DNA of 64,000 bases from Sorghum bicolor (Eukaryota > Streptophyta > Magnoliopsida > Poales > Poaceae): the NCBI RefSeq assembly GCF_000003195.3, contig NC_012879.2:23976017-24040016 (forward strand). Direction: 5' to 3'. Positions 45,747 to 57,887 of this stretch are shown here, piece by piece (the stretch's first letter is position 1; each line of letters starts with the position of its first letter). The notes beneath the pieces were generated by a model. The model saw nothing but the letters and a program-made list of their open reading frames with translations. It did not search any database and was not told the origin of the DNA. The translations under genes and the position numbers were made by a program.

Positions 45747-46740
45747 TCCTCCAGACTCCACTGAATCACTGCACCAAAGCTACTCCCAGATGCCCCCAAG
45801 AAGTCGACAAGGCCAGAAGCTCAGGGTTTTTGGACGCCCGCCTAGCAGCCAATTCGCTCCAATCTTGTCCAAATCAATCTTACTGCAGAACGCGAATGGC
45901 AACTCCCTCGGAAGAAGAAGAGGAGCTCAGCTCAGATTCGAGCAGCAATGGTCTCCAAGGAAGCACCTCGCAATAAATTCCAGCTCCTCTCCCACCCAAC
46001 AACTCCACCCCCCACCAACCTAAAAAAAGCAAATAAGGGAGAGGGACTGAACCGAGACCGAGAGCCGCCCCAGGCCCTCCTCAGCAGAGAAATCACCTCT
46101 TCCCAGTCGCAGGAACGAGAAGACGTCAGCACTCAACAGCGCGGCGCCTCGGAGATCCCGGCGTGCCGCCGCGGCCCTGCGCTCCGGAACCGCGTCGTCC
46201 TCCTCCGTCCCGCTACGCCAAGACGCCAAAACTGGGTCTTGAGTCGGGAACAGCGGATGCCTCGATCCATGCGGCGCCCGGCTTTCCCGCGGCGCTGCGT
46301 TTGTGTCCTGCTCCCCAAGGCAGAAAACGGCCTAAGGGAGGAGGATTAATAGGTGGCGGGAATCTGCCTTCCCGCGGGGGCGGCACGGCAATGCGCCCCG
46401 CGACGCAGGCGAGCGGCACGGAAGGCACCCAGACGGGGGACCCCGCCTCAACTCACGCCGGGGCGGCTCGGGTTCCGTTGCCTTGCCACTTTCCGACGCC
46501 GAATCGTGGGACGCGGGGAAGGGAAGGAACCTTGTGTGGCTCCGGCCTCGGGAAAATTCGAAGCTTTGGGAAGGAGGAGACGGACGAGAGGGGCGAGGTC
46601 AATGGAGAATGGAAGGGAGCAGGCGCCGCGCGGGCGTGCAATGCAATGCCGACCAAGGGGAGGGGGGAGGACGTGTGCGATGGGTTTGGTAGTTGGTGGC
46701 GTCGCTTGTCGCCTCTTCCTCGTGGTGCCTCATGGTGATT
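45747..46740 (-). promoter_or_regulatory. GC-rich 5' flank / leader of the flippase gene
   Basis: About 1 kb of CG-rich DNA upstream of the ATG, dropping sharply to AT-rich sequence after about 46770. This is typical of a grass housekeeping promoter and 5' UTR. Open frames on both strands here lack any family signature. No TATA box could be assigned with confidence. Confidence 0.5.
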
Positions 46741-46807
46741 GATCAGCTGCATCTGCTGCTGCTGCCCCTTCAAATATTTTTTCTTTCCAGTGTGTTCGCC
46801 TCTGTAT

Positions 46808-47051
46808 TATACTTCTTCCGTCCCAAAAAGAATAACGTTTTTTAGTTTCAGACATCGTGTTTGACCGTTGGTCTTATTCAAAAATTTTATGTAAATTATA
46901 AAATAAATTAATCATGGGTAAAGTATCTCTAATAATAAAATAAGTCTTAACAAAATATATATTAGTTATGTAAAAATTTTGAATAAGACGAATGGTCAAA
47001 TAAGATATCTGAAATTCTAAAACGACACTCTTTTTCGGATGCATGGAGTAC
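46808..47051. mobile_element. Stowaway-like MITE
   Basis: Left 'acttcttccgtcccaaaaag' and right 'ctctttttcggatgcatgga' are inverted-repeat ends of the CTCCNTCCGTCCC type, with TA next to both ends. The interior halves 'tgaccgttggtcttattcaa' and 'ttgaataagacgaatggtca' are also complementary, so nearly the whole element folds. Confidence 0.75.
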
Positions 47052-47098
47052 TCGGGATATTCCTAATTTGTGTCGTGAATTCATCACTTGTAAATTGT

Positions 47099-47342
47099 GG
47101 CCTTGTTTAGTTCCAAAAAATGAAAAGTTTTCGGCACTGTAGCACTTTCGTTTGTTTATGACAAATATTATCCAATCATGGACTAACTCGGATCAAAAGA
47201 TTCGTCTCATGATTTACAGATAAATTGTGTAATTAGTTTTTGTTTTTGTCTATATTTAATGTTTCATGCATGTGTCATAAGATTCGATGTGACGGGAAAT
47301 CTTGAAAACTTTTTGGTTTTCAGGGTGAACTAAACAAGGCCC
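47099..47342. mobile_element. MITE, GGCCTTGTTTAGTTC family, copy A
   Basis: 'ggccttgtttagttcc' at the left and 'gaactaaacaaggcc' at the right are inverted. The interior is that of this widespread grass MITE family. It lies in opposite orientation to the copy that follows. Confidence 0.85.
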
Positions 47343-47348
47343 GTCTAA

Positions 47349-47587
47349 CCTTGTTTAGTTCCAAAAAAATTTGCAAAACTTTTCAGATTCTCCATCACAT
47401 CAAATCTTTAGACGCATGCATGAAGTATTAAATATAGACAAAAAAAACTAATTGCACAGTTTGGTGGGAATTGACGAGACGAATCTTTTGAGCCTAGTTA
47501 GTTCATGATTAGACAATATTTGTCAAATACAAACAAAAGTGCTACTATTCCTATTTTGCAAAAAATTTTGGAACTAAACAAAGCCTG
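47349..47587. mobile_element. MITE, GGCCTTGTTTAGTTC family, copy B
   Basis: 'ccttgtttagttccaaaaaa' at the left and 'ggaactaaacaaagcc' at the right, only about 6 bp after copy A. The diagnostic interior 'ttgacgagacgaatcttttg' is present. Confidence 0.85.
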
Positions 47588-47734
47588 AATTGCGTACACT
47601 GAAACAAATTCAAAACAACTTGGTTTTACTCTTTTTTTTTACATTTTCTTAATATAATTTTACAGAGTTCAAATCGTCGCTACTCATCATAGTGGCTTCT
47701 TATAAAAAGTGTGCTTATTACGCTCTTGTTGATT

Positions 47735-47995
47735 ACTTCCTCTGTCCCAAAAGAATAAGTCATAGAGTTATCTTAAGTCAAACATTTAAAACTTTGACCA
47801 TTTTTTTAAAAAAAATGCTACATTAATAGTATCAAATTAGTATTATTAGATTTAACATAGAATATATTTTCATAAGAATCATATTTTTTATATCATAGAT
47901 GTTGTTACTCTTTTCTATAAAATTAGTCAAGCTTAAAAAAATGGTTAGCACAGATTATAAGAATTGATTCTTTCCTAGACAGAGGGAGTAGTATG
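47735..47995. mobile_element. Stowaway-like MITE
   Basis: Ends 'acttcctctgtcccaaaaga' and 'ttcctagacagagggagtag' are inverted repeats. AT-rich, non-coding interior. Confidence 0.7.
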
Positions 47996-49087
47996 ATACT
48001 TTGACCCCTATAGTTTGTGTGTGCTTGTTTTATTATTAATGTTTTACATGTAATATCATCACTTAAAATTGTCAAAAGTGTTGTTTCTATTTTCTATATT
48101 TTATTTCTTTTTAACTCCTTTTAATATTTTTTTAGTATGATGACCCAGGGCTTATTTGCTTGAATTTATCAGCGAAATCAGCAAACCATTCAACAGTATT
48201 TTTCTCAAATAATAAATTAGCAGACAGTACTTTCAGCAATGACTTTTCAGCCACTTGTGAGGCATATAGTTTGTACATTTAACTCTCTTAACTTTGACCT
48301 TTTTTGTCCGTGTTTAGCCCTCTAAGCCTATGGTGCCAGCCATCTCGATGTATTTTGTTGCACCATATATATACCAATCACTTACCTAGCTGTGAGTTGT
48401 GACACATACCAAGTCCACATCGTGGGTTTGGTGGCTATTAGGGAAATGAAGAGAGGTTTGATGCATTGAGATCCATTTGTATGTTGTATGCCACAATTTA
48501 AGAGTCTGCAGGAAGTGAAAGGATATTATGCACAGAGTGATGTGGATTGTTGTGATGGGGGAAAAGTTCATGTGATTATCAAGGTGGTATAGCGCTCTCG
48601 AAATAGACATACATGAAGGGTAAGACATGTTTCTTTCACTAGCCCTTGCATGATGAAGAGAATCTCAAGAATGAACAAGCATAAGGCCTACATGTTGATG
48701 TAGATTGTCATGACGGCAAATAGTGTTAAGTTTGTAATGTTAAAAATGAAATGTGGCTCGAAGGTAGAGTCATCCAATAATAAATATAAAGTTTTAATAA
48801 ATAGATAGAAAAATAACAATAATTCAATTGGGTAAGTGAAAAATGCTACATAGGACTACATCAAAGTTGCCAAAGGAAAATGAATCGAACAATCCGTGAA
48901 CTCCTGAAATAGAAGGAAGTTTCATAAATTGAAAACTTCTAATAAAATCCTGAGGTGCAGCTTTGGATCTGTTCAACTTCTTCAATCCATTTGTTTACAT
49001 GAATGTGTAACCTTCTAGAAGTCCAATTACTAATAAGAAACAAAAGGGTGTTGTGTCTTAGCATTTATTTTTTAGAAGGCTTCATGA
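47996..49087. other. Intergenic, small repeat fragment only
   Basis: A short stretch at about 48148-48262 ('gcttatttgcttgaatttat...cattcaacagtatttttctc') has a relative at about 57060-57170, so it is a dispersed element remnant. Otherwise nothing was recognised. Confidence 0.45.
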
Positions 49088-49092
49088 ATTAG

Positions 49093-51943
49093 TGTAACAC
49101 CCTAAAATTTACTCATTTTAAAAATAGGTGAAAAATGATTTATTTATGAAATTTTGTGCTCATGAAACATAGGAAAATAATATTTTTCATTAAATTAAAA
49201 ATTATCATAGGGCTTAGCAACTTGTTGCGCATTCATGCTTCTACATTAATTTTTGTTGACATGAGTGGTTTGACTAAAGTTCAAAAATATTTCAAAGAGA
49301 TTTTAAAACGGCTTTGGAATAAAAGAAAGGGAAAAAAAGAGAGCCAGAACCCCTTCTCCCTCTTTCTGGCCAAAGGCCCACTTCTCCTTCCCATTTCTCC
49401 CCCGCGGCCCAGCATTCCCTTCCCCCTCTTTCGGCCTTGCTTTCCCACCCCGGCCCAGCTTGCTGCGGCCCAAGCAAGGCAGCAGGCGTGCCCTCCCCGC
49501 TCCATTCTTTCACTGACGCCCTGGCCCGCTCCCTGAGCCACTGACTGTCCAGTCCCGCTTGGCAGTGACTCCCTATCTCCCCCTATCGAGCTGACGCCTG
49601 CCCCCCTGCAGCGACACAGTTCTTTCTTTCTCTTCTCCTTCGTCGAGTCCAAGCAGGTCACGGAAGGTAATCCCGAGTTTTCCGGGATTTTTGCGTGTGG
49701 AGATCAAAACTGCGCCCTATAAAACTTGGTGCTCACCCTCGCGACCCCCTTTTGCCATCTATCGCACCCCGGGAAGCCCTAGGTGCCTCGAGCGCTGAGT
49801 TTCGGATCTCGCCGAGACAGAAACCAAGCCGCCGCCGTCGTGAGCCTTCCCCAGCCCTCTCTGGTCCAAACAAAACCCGTGGGTGAGTTCGCGTGAAGCC
49901 CCTCTATGTTTTGGTGTACTCGGTTCTACTTTTGGTGCATAGAATCGAGAAATCAGTCGACGCCGGCGAGCTCGGCTCGCCCAGCCATGGCGCCACCGCG
50001 CCGGAGGCCAGAGCGCCGATCGGCCGCCGCCTGGCTCACCCCTGTTGAGTCCTGAGCCGTTAGATGCAAGATCAAGTGACAGGAATAGAAGTTACCTCTT
50101 CGCGTGCACAATTTGCTAAAGAGACTCTAGAAAAATTGAGAATGAAACCCGCAGTCCAAGGCGCCAGAGAAAAATATGTGTTTCGAGTTCAAAGGCGTAT
50201 TCCCTATCGCTTAAGTTAAAATACGTTTTCAGTTATTCACAGATTTGCCACTGAAATTGTTTTGCTCGTAAAATATTCATTTTAACTCCATTTTTATCCA
50301 TTCAAATTTCGTTAGATTCATATTTATGAGCTCTACATGTTAGAAGTATTATTTCTCTGTTTTGAAACTTTTTATTTTCGCAGTAGAATTTAATTAATTA
50401 TTTTTCTATAGGAAATCTTGGAGAATTCATATCTTCTACGTTTTAATTTCGATTTTCGTGAACTTTACATTTGTGTGATAGTAGCGCTGCGTAGAACATT
50501 TTGATAAACTTTTATATTTATTTTACTACTATTTGGTGTATTGTTCTAATTACAGCTTGTTTGCTTCGTGTATGATTGTCTACAATGAATTGTGTGTTGT
50601 TGATTGATGATCGGGACTAGACGGTGAGCCGGTACGTTGGTGAGCAAGACCAAGCCTTTGAAGACCAGCAGACTCAGGAGAGCTTTGATCAAGGCAAGTA
50701 TAACTGGGGATTATCCTTGTTACCTATACACAATTAATACAATATATATATATATATATCATATGCATGTGTCCACCTTGATGACTTTAGCAAAATCATA
50801 GATGATTGTTATCCTGAATTCCTTGTTACCTATTTTGGATATGCAGTTGGGTAGTTCTTGCTAGTGCTTGATTATAATCCATGATCTTGTAACATGAATG
50901 TTTGGATATACAATAAACAATAAAATAAGCTTTCTAGCAACTTGAATATAAAGGGTGGAAAGAACTCTGGCTTTTGCTGGATTGATCTTGACCCTCCATA
51001 AGGACTTATCCCTTGGCAAAAGCTGGGACAACTCGTACAACCATGAGGGCTATATGGCTCTGGCTTTAGCTCAGTATGAAGACCTTTTCTAGCTTGTTTG
51101 AGGTTACCCGAAAGGGCGGAGGGGCTGAACCGTTTTGGGTATAGTGTGGCCTCTGTCTGTATGTGTATAGGCTGTGAGTCATTGTTCCATCGGAAGGGGG
51201 CTCTATATCTGCGCGCAAAGGAAACCTTACGACCCTAACATGTTAGACGTAATTTTGAAAAGCTTCATAGTGATCCCTGCCGACCTTCCTAGGAAGGGGG
51301 TTAAGAGATTTGCAACCTCGGGCGAAAGGGTAAATCATGACTCATGGGTCAAGATGTACAACCTCTGCAGAGTGTTAAATCTGGTATACTAGCCGTGCCC
51401 GCGGATACGGGCGGCCCGGAAAACTGACGGAATAGATGGACACTGATGAACATGATTAATGATAATAAATTATGGTTTATTATGTTGTTTATATGTGTTA
51501 TCCTTAATTGTATACATTGATCATGTGGTTATGGGATTAATTATGCTACCATGATAATTGCTATCCAATGATTAATATGCTATCTACATATAAAAGCTAA
51601 ATGCAGTCAAACCAGTGTCAGCTTATTGAGCCTCATGAACCCCTGGTTATATTTGTTGAGTACGATATGTGCTCACTCTTGCAATTTCCCCCACACCTCA
51701 GAAAAAGTTTTGGGCTTGTGATCAACCAGTCAGTTGGATCCTGTAGAGAGAAGTTAATACCCGAAGTTGGAGTTGTCTATCCGTTGTTTGCTATCAAAGG
51801 TTATTTCTTTTATACTAAGTATGTTATATAATTTATGCATTGTCTTTTGATATTACCCCTTATTTGTAGCTATATGTGAGATTTGGCTTTTAAAACTCAC
51901 ATATGGTGTATATCTGGTTTTGTCCTTAAAATCGGGTATTACA
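49093..51943. mobile_element. Solo LTR (2.85 kb)
   Basis: Begins TGTAACACCCTAAAATTT and ends TCGGGTATTACA, so the short inverted ends TGTAACACC/GGTATTACA are present. It is flanked by the 5-bp duplication ATTAG (49088-49092, 51944-51948). A promoter-like 'gccctataaaacttggtgct' lies near 49711, with CG-rich leader DNA and GT splice-like sites downstream. No gag, pol or second LTR is present. It is therefore best read as a solo LTR left by recombination between two LTRs, from a large-LTR grass family, probably Gypsy. Confidence 0.82.
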
Positions 51944-51948
51944 ATTAG

Positions 51949-52545
51949 AACATATATGCCTTACATCTTTGTTGTATTCATTATTCTTTTTTCAAATATT
52001 ATGACTTTTATTTTTTCCTAAAAGTTCATATAAAACAATTCCAAGCAAAGAGTAACATTTGCCTTACCACATCTAGTTAAAATATTCTATGGCCTATGTC
52101 CAGATTAATGTGGAGATAGATATATGGGTGCATATTATTTTCAATCCAAAGATCACACTGAAACCCATTAGAAAACTCTTGATGCTCCAATTCAGATGGT
52201 GTTTATAGCATTAATTATAGTGCCACCTAAAGATATTTAGGTGATGTGGTGTAAATGATAGAGAAGAATAGAGAACAAAATTGGGTGTCATATAAGACAT
52301 TATTTTCGTGAGAAAACAAATGCAAGACACAAATGAATTTCACACACTCGCAACGCATATATTCATCCTTATGAACGCATATACACAAATCCAACCCCTA
52401 TGAGCATCTTTGAAGACTAGGCCACCACACACGCCTCGTTGTCGATAGAAACATATCATCGCCTACCACTGCAAACACAACACTGTTATCCGGGAAAATT
52501 CACTCCCACAAAGAGTCAAATCCACGACTTGACACTAGTACATGG
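51949..52545. other. Intergenic, unclassified repeat-like DNA
   Basis: The part from about 52400 to 52540 ('agactaggccaccacacacg', 'cctcgttgtcgatagaaaca') resembles a dispersed grass repeat I cannot name. No gene is seen. Confidence 0.4.
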
Positions 52546-52981
52546 GCACACTACACAGGCGGTTGGTAACATATTTCTATAGACGTTTTCCAGCACCGCC
52601 TGTGCTGGGGCCAGTAGAAATCGTCCATTTCCACAGGCGGTTGCTTGAGAGCCGCCAGTAGAAACCGTTTACACAGGGCGGCTCTCTTAGGGAACCGCCT
52701 GTGTAAATACACATTTACACAGGCGGTTCCCTAAGACGAGGCGCCTATGGAAACCTATTAAAAATGTATTATTTATTTATTTATTTATTTATTATTTTAT
52801 TGTTATTATTTAAATATATTGATATTGGTTGGTCTTCAAACATAGCAACATGCAATTTAAATACTTCATCTCATACATACATTTGTATACATCAAAGTTT
52901 GGTGCTCAAAGACATAAAGTTAATTACAAGAGTATATCCATCATCACACATCATATATACATCAAAGTTTGTTTCTGTCCT

Positions 52982-54120
52982 CTAATAACTCTCTTTAGTA
53001 AGTTTGAGCTTACTAATCTCTATTAGCACTCGGAACTGTGGCCTGGATAATTGGCTTTCGTCATCATGATATTTGCCTTCACGTGGAATGACATGCTTCA
53101 TGAGGAATGAGCAGATGTCCTCAACTATGTTGTCTAAAGCACGTTCGTCCATGCGCTCCGCCGTCCCTTGCTTATATACCTGCAAAGAAAGATTATAAAC
53201 ATTATATATTTTATGACTTCCAACTTTAATAGACTATTACTTATATTACCTTGTCAGGGTTCCTTGCTTATATTACCTTGTCAGGGTTCCTTGCATATCA
53301 TCCGTTCTCTCTCATGTTCTCGCACACGTAGTAGCCACAGAGGACACATAAGGGTGGTTGCTTCATGCACTGTATATAACAGGAGAGTGGTTATTTAATT
53401 ATAGTTGCAACTATGGTCCTATGTGTATGATTTGTATTTATAATAGTAAATTTTTATACGTACCGGCAGTTATGTATAACCTCCAATGGTTGCCCTGGTC
53501 TGTTGGACTCGCACTTTCCATGATTTATCTTATAGAACCTGTATGTCCTATAATCTCAAATAGAATCACCATGTTATTGTCAAACTCTCACTATGCTTAA
53601 GTATGCATGCATAGCTTGACTTACAGCTCTAGCAGTTTAATGAATGGAGCATAGCTTTCTTTCGGGTAATCCGCGGAGTCTAGTACCAACACCCTTCCCT
53701 CCTTGGGGTAAATGATGAAGCATATCCAACGGTTCCTGCTCAAATTAAATCCATGATGCATTTATGCATTGGAATAGTTTAGATAGATATTTGTAAACTC
53801 ACACTTACCCAAAGTGGTACGGGGCCACCACCGCTTTCGTATCTTCAAACTTTATTAGTGAATGCCCAATGTAGAAGGCGTATTTAGCTTCAAAATCAAG
53901 TTTCAACTTTCGGAGTTTCTAATCATATGTTCTGCACCTTCCAAACCCTGTACCTCTGTGCTGGCATTTCCGATCCGGAATGTGTGCCGATTTTCGGCTA
54001 TATCTATTGGGCAGAGATAGTCATTCCTTTCTTTGACATAATAATTAAAGTCCGAACCAAAATACAAATCTTGTTGATCATATAACATTCTGCAAGATAG
54101 AAGCATGTCAGATATTGAAA
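52982..54120 (-). pseudogene. Ulp1-like (C48) protease remnant in CACTA-like element
   Basis: Minus-strand segments separated by apparent introns. The segment at about 53630-53750 encodes RWICFIIYPKEGRVLVLDS, which fits the Ulp1/C48 core around the catalytic His and Asp, but the position expected to be His-Trp is Arg-Trp. Further pieces are at 53813-53890 (YAFYIGHSLIKFEDTKAVVA) and 53903-54060 (NYYVKERNDYLCPIDIAENR). The last exon is 53180-52982 (VYKQGTAERMDERALDNIVE). An in-frame stop near 53475 also suggests decay. Ulp1-like genes are commonly carried by plant CACTA and Mutator elements. Confidence 0.5.
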
Positions 54121-54247
54121 ATTGATGCAACTACAATGTGTGTAACTATGTAACACTTACAATGCAAATGCCGTTATGATCTGTACATCTAGCATCAAAT
54201 GTAAGCATGCATTTGTCAGTACTCTGGCTGAGAAATGCTATTTGAGA

Positions 54248-54706
54248 AATGCAAACATGTTGAGAGGCATTATCCAACCATATTAAGCAACCCCATCTAA
54301 CCATATCAACAAATAAAGACAAGAACCTAGCTATTCTTCTCTCTCACTCATGGAACATACATACATGTGGATAAATACATTGAGAAATTTATAAAGAGAG
54401 AGAGACATAAATTAAAAAACCTAAGTATAACATAACTATATAAATACATCATTCATTATAAATAGATAGATGATGTGGAAGGTGATAATAAAAACCTAAC
54501 TACCATATAATTAAAAAAATAAAAAATCAACAACTATCTCTCTACATAAATATACAAGAACACACCATTGGTTTAATCTTGTAAAAACTAGCTAAATTGA
54601 GAAGCAAACATGTTGAGAGACATTATCCAACCATATTAAACAACCCCATCTAACCATATCAACAAATAAAGACAAGAAGCTAGCTATTCTTCTCTCTCAC
54701 TCATGG
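54248..54706. repeat. Direct repeat, about 106 bp, two copies
   Basis: 54248-54354 and 54600-54706 share 'caaacatgttgagaggcatt...caaccatattaa...ctctctcactcatgg' with only a few differences, about 352 bp apart. It is probably a segmental duplication within the CACTA-like element. Confidence 0.8.
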
Positions 54707-55199
54707 TGAAACCCTAGATCCAAAAAGTGGCTCAAAAATTGAGCTAGAATGAGCAAATTGAGAGAATAGGGACATAAACTAACTTTTTTAGCAACCTCCT
54801 TCCCAGAAATGAAGATCAAAACCTCCTCCCTTGTATTTTGAGAAATTTGGAACTCCAAAATCGTCCCCAATGGAAGGTGGGTGCGAGATACTGTTCTGGT
54901 CGGGGAGGAAGAAGGGGTATTTATACAGAGATACCGCATGCGGTTGCTTTAGCCAACAGCCTGTGTAAACATTTTCCACAGGCGGTTGACTTAAGCAAAC
55001 CGCTGGTGTAAACGCTCGAATTCCACAGGCACTGGGATTCACTCGACCAGCTCAAGAAAGCGCCCACAATGATCGGAAGTCATAGATAGCTGACGTGCGA
55101 ATAGAACTCTTTTGCCCTGTTCCGTGAATCTACATTTGTGAGCACTGCTCATGAAAACCAGGGCCTGCGCACGTACCACCCTTAAACTTAGCACACGTG

Positions 55200-55304
55200 N
55201 NNNNNNNNNNNNNNNNNNNNNNNNNNNNNNNNNNNNNNNNNNNNNNNNNNNNNNNNNNNNNNNNNNNNNNNNNNNNNNNNNNNNNNNNNNNNNNNNNNNN
55301 NNNN
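55200..55304. other. Assembly gap (105 N)
   Basis: Run of N between the decayed CACTA-like element and unclassified intergenic DNA. Confidence 0.99.
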
Positions 55305-55772
55305 CTACTAATGTGAGGTGCTACTGAGGCTGTTTTAACCACTAGGTACAAGTCCTTTTGCTAGCAAGCGCTCTAGAAATAAGAATGCAGTCACTTGTTT
55401 TTTATTTTGTCAAAGTTCATGTCATTTCTACACATCCAAATGCATGGACCAAGTAATTGCACTTGCTCCCATGCAAACATGAGATCGCATTTTCCAGTAT
55501 ACTTGCTGCAGCCAAGTCAAAAAAATATATATAAGTATTAGTCGGTGGATGCAAACCAAATGCTAACTTGAATGTCTCTCTAAAGAATTTTTGGCAATAT
55601 GACAATCAAAGAATATGTAGAGATTTATTGTTGTTGCAAAAAAAAACAATATTTGTCATCTCCTCCCCCATTTTGTTTTTGGCCTTGTTTGGTATAGCTC
55701 CCAGTGGCTCTAGCTGCTCAGAACACCGTAGAGAGGTGCCGCTTTAGACGGATCCCAAAGGCAAAAACCGAG
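55305..55772. other. Intergenic, nothing recognised
   Basis: No gene or complete repeat seen. A short 'ggccttgtttggtatagctc' near 55681 may be the edge of a MITE. Confidence 0.45.
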
Positions 55773-56028
55773 AATACACGAGAGGCAGAACTAGCAGAGC
55801 CATGATTATTATCTCCTCCAGCTCTTACATACTACAGTACTACTAAGAGCAACTCCAGCAAAGCCCCTACTTGAGTCCCCGTAGCTAAATATGGGTGCCT
55901 AATACACGAGAGGCAGAACTAGCAGAGCCATGATTATTATCTCCTCCAGCTCTTACATACTACAGTACTACTAAGAGCAACTCCAGCAAAGCCCATACTT
56001 GAGTCCCCGTAGCTAAATATGGGTGCCT
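55773..56028. repeat. Tandem duplication, 2 x 128 bp
   Basis: 55773-55900 and 55901-56028 differ by one base in my reading (GCCCCTACT against GCCCATACT). The unit includes flanking DNA plus the left end of the adjacent Tourist-like element. Confidence 0.93.
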
Positions 56029-56672
56029 AGAAAAAAACATAGCTCCAGCAGGACCCCTACTACAGCCCCTAATTTAGCCCAAATCTCCTTCTTGGACCCG
56101 ATTCATGTAGCCCAACAAGCCAGCTGTCATCCGCACGGGCGCTACTCCTCCTCTCCCCTCCATGTGTGCTGCCTCCGTTGCCCCACGACCCCCATCAGCT
56201 GACCTTGCGTGCTCCCTCCGCTGCCCCACAGACTCCCCTCCCAGCGGCCACGCGACATCGAGCTACTCCTTCTTCCCTGCAGTCCTCTCCTTGGGCACCA
56301 CGCAGAGAAGGCAGACGAATGGAATCTGTCCAACAGTCCTCTCTCTCGTCCAGCGGCCACATGCTCCCTCTCTCTGGCGCACCTGCATGCTCCCTCTCTC
56401 TTCCAGCAGTGCCACATGGAGCTCCGATGGACGGATTCATGAAGAACAGTGACAACGCCCTCCATTGCCGATCAGAATGTGAAGATAAGGAAGCAGGAGG
56501 GATAGTCTCAGATAGACAGGTTCCATATGTCAGTGACTATTGGATGGAATTTAGGGTCTTCTGTTGGGTGCTTCTGCTAGAGTGAAAGAAAAAATTTGGG
56601 CTAACAAAAGTGGGGGTGGGCACCCAAATAAGAAATGGAGGCCATGATTTGGGGCTATTGCTGGAGTTGCTC
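55975..56672. mobile_element. Tourist-like element (TAA duplication)
   Basis: Inverted ends GAGCAACTCCAGCA (55975) and TGCTGGAGTTGCTC (56672) are flanked by TAA on both sides. The interior (56130-56460) is CT-rich with chance open frames and no known protein. Its length of about 700 bp suggests a non-autonomous PIF/Harbinger derivative. The left end is present a second time at 55847 because of the tandem duplication. Confidence 0.7.
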
Positions 56673-56689
56673 TAAAGTGGTTGTTCGGT

Positions 56690-57510
56690 GTGGGAGCCGA
56701 AGCAGTTAGAAGTTACACCAAACAAACCCTTTAGTAAGTTGACCTATGTTAAAATGATCTATTTTAACCACAAAAAGTTAATGAATATCTTGGTTTTAAG
56801 GGGTAATTTGTCTTGGTTCTCAACTGGGAAGTAAATTTGAAGCTGAAATTATCACCTTTTGTCAATGCAACCATAATTGCTATTATATATGGTGCACTAA
56901 ACTAGATTATAAGTATTCTTATAATTATTCGTTAATTTCACCTTTTATTATTGTCCATGTGTTACAAAATATACCAACACCAAACATTTTCAATAATCTT
57001 TTTTTTTGCGAGACCATTTCCAATAATCTTGAATGCACACAATACATATCTGTCACGTTCGATTAAGCTTATCTGCCGAATCTATTAGCCATTCAGCAGT
57101 ATTTTTCTCTCACAACAAATCAACAAACAATACTTTTTGCCACAGTTTTTCTGCCAAGCAAACAAACTAGGGTACATAGCTAATCCATGCAGCCTTTTCC
57201 CTTTGCAACTACCTAACTAGATCCACCTTTCTATTTGAAAGGAAATGTCATAAGATCAATTGGTATTATACAAGTGCACAACGTTGTTAACGTGAAAAAA
57301 GAATAACTAAGGGCACTGACAATGACAACGTACCAACGAATAAATTAATAGTAAGCTGCAACTAATAAACTAAGGGTCTAATCGATTGCTTGCATTAGCC
57401 TATAGCTATGCTTGTGTAGTGTGGTTTACCCGTATTTGGTTCCCATAGAAAATCTATATATGGAAGTTTGTACAGTTCTCAAACAAGCCCAATCTAGGCA
57501 TCAGCTAGTA
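56690..57510. other. Intergenic with one short repeat fragment
   Basis: AT-rich. The piece at 57060-57170 is related to that at 48148-48262. No gene is seen. Confidence 0.45.
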
Positions 57511-57511
57511 C

Positions 57512-57748
57512 ACTAAGGCCTTGTTTAATTCACCCCAAAATCTCAAAATTTTCCAAGATTTCCTGTCACATCGAATCTTTAGACATATATATGAAGCATT
57601 AAATATAAACAAAAATAAAATTTAATTGCACAATTTACCTGTAATTTCGGACGAATCTTTTGAACCTAGTTAGTCTATGATTGGATAATAGTTGTCAAAT
57701 AAAAACTAAAATGCTACAATAGCTAAACCCAAAATTTTTCACCAACTA
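57512..57748. mobile_element. MITE, GGCCTTGTTTAGTTC family
   Basis: Left end 'aaggccttgtttaattcacc' and the family interior ('cacatcgaatctttagacat', 'gaacctagttagtctatgat'). The right end is decayed. Confidence 0.7.
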
Positions 57749-57887
57749 AGATATAAAAATAAAATATTCTCACATGCTCTATCTCTACGAACATAAATAT
57801 GAAACCTCAACTAGAACATGAATATGACTGCATACACTACAATGTAAGCAACTAATGCAAAATTACCAAAAGTGGCTTGCCTATGCA

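Larger units (their letters stand above)
52549..55036 (-). mobile_element. Decayed CACTA-like element with ACAGGCGGTT subterminal repeats
   Basis: The left end at 52549 reads CACTACACAGGCGGTTGG, followed by inverted copies of 'acaggcggttcccta' (52549-52760). Related copies ('ccacaggcggttgacttaag', 'aaaccgctggtgtaaacg') lie at 54935-55036. The right terminus CTGTGTAGTG is not found; the sequence ends '...ttccacaggcactggg', so that end is mutated or truncated. The preceding trinucleotide is GCA, but no partner could be matched. The gene-like fragments inside are on the minus strand. Confidence 0.65.

Noticed and set aside
45747..45761. Earlier start for the flippase at 45761
   Set aside because: That codon is GTG; the first in-frame ATG is at 45746.
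46163..46738. A 191-codon gene divergent from the flippase
   Set aside because: No recognisable domain; several frames are open on both strands because of GC richness. Best read as the flippase promoter or leader.
56166..56585. Protein gene inside the Tourist-like element
   Set aside because: CT-rich low-complexity frame with no family similarity and competing frames.
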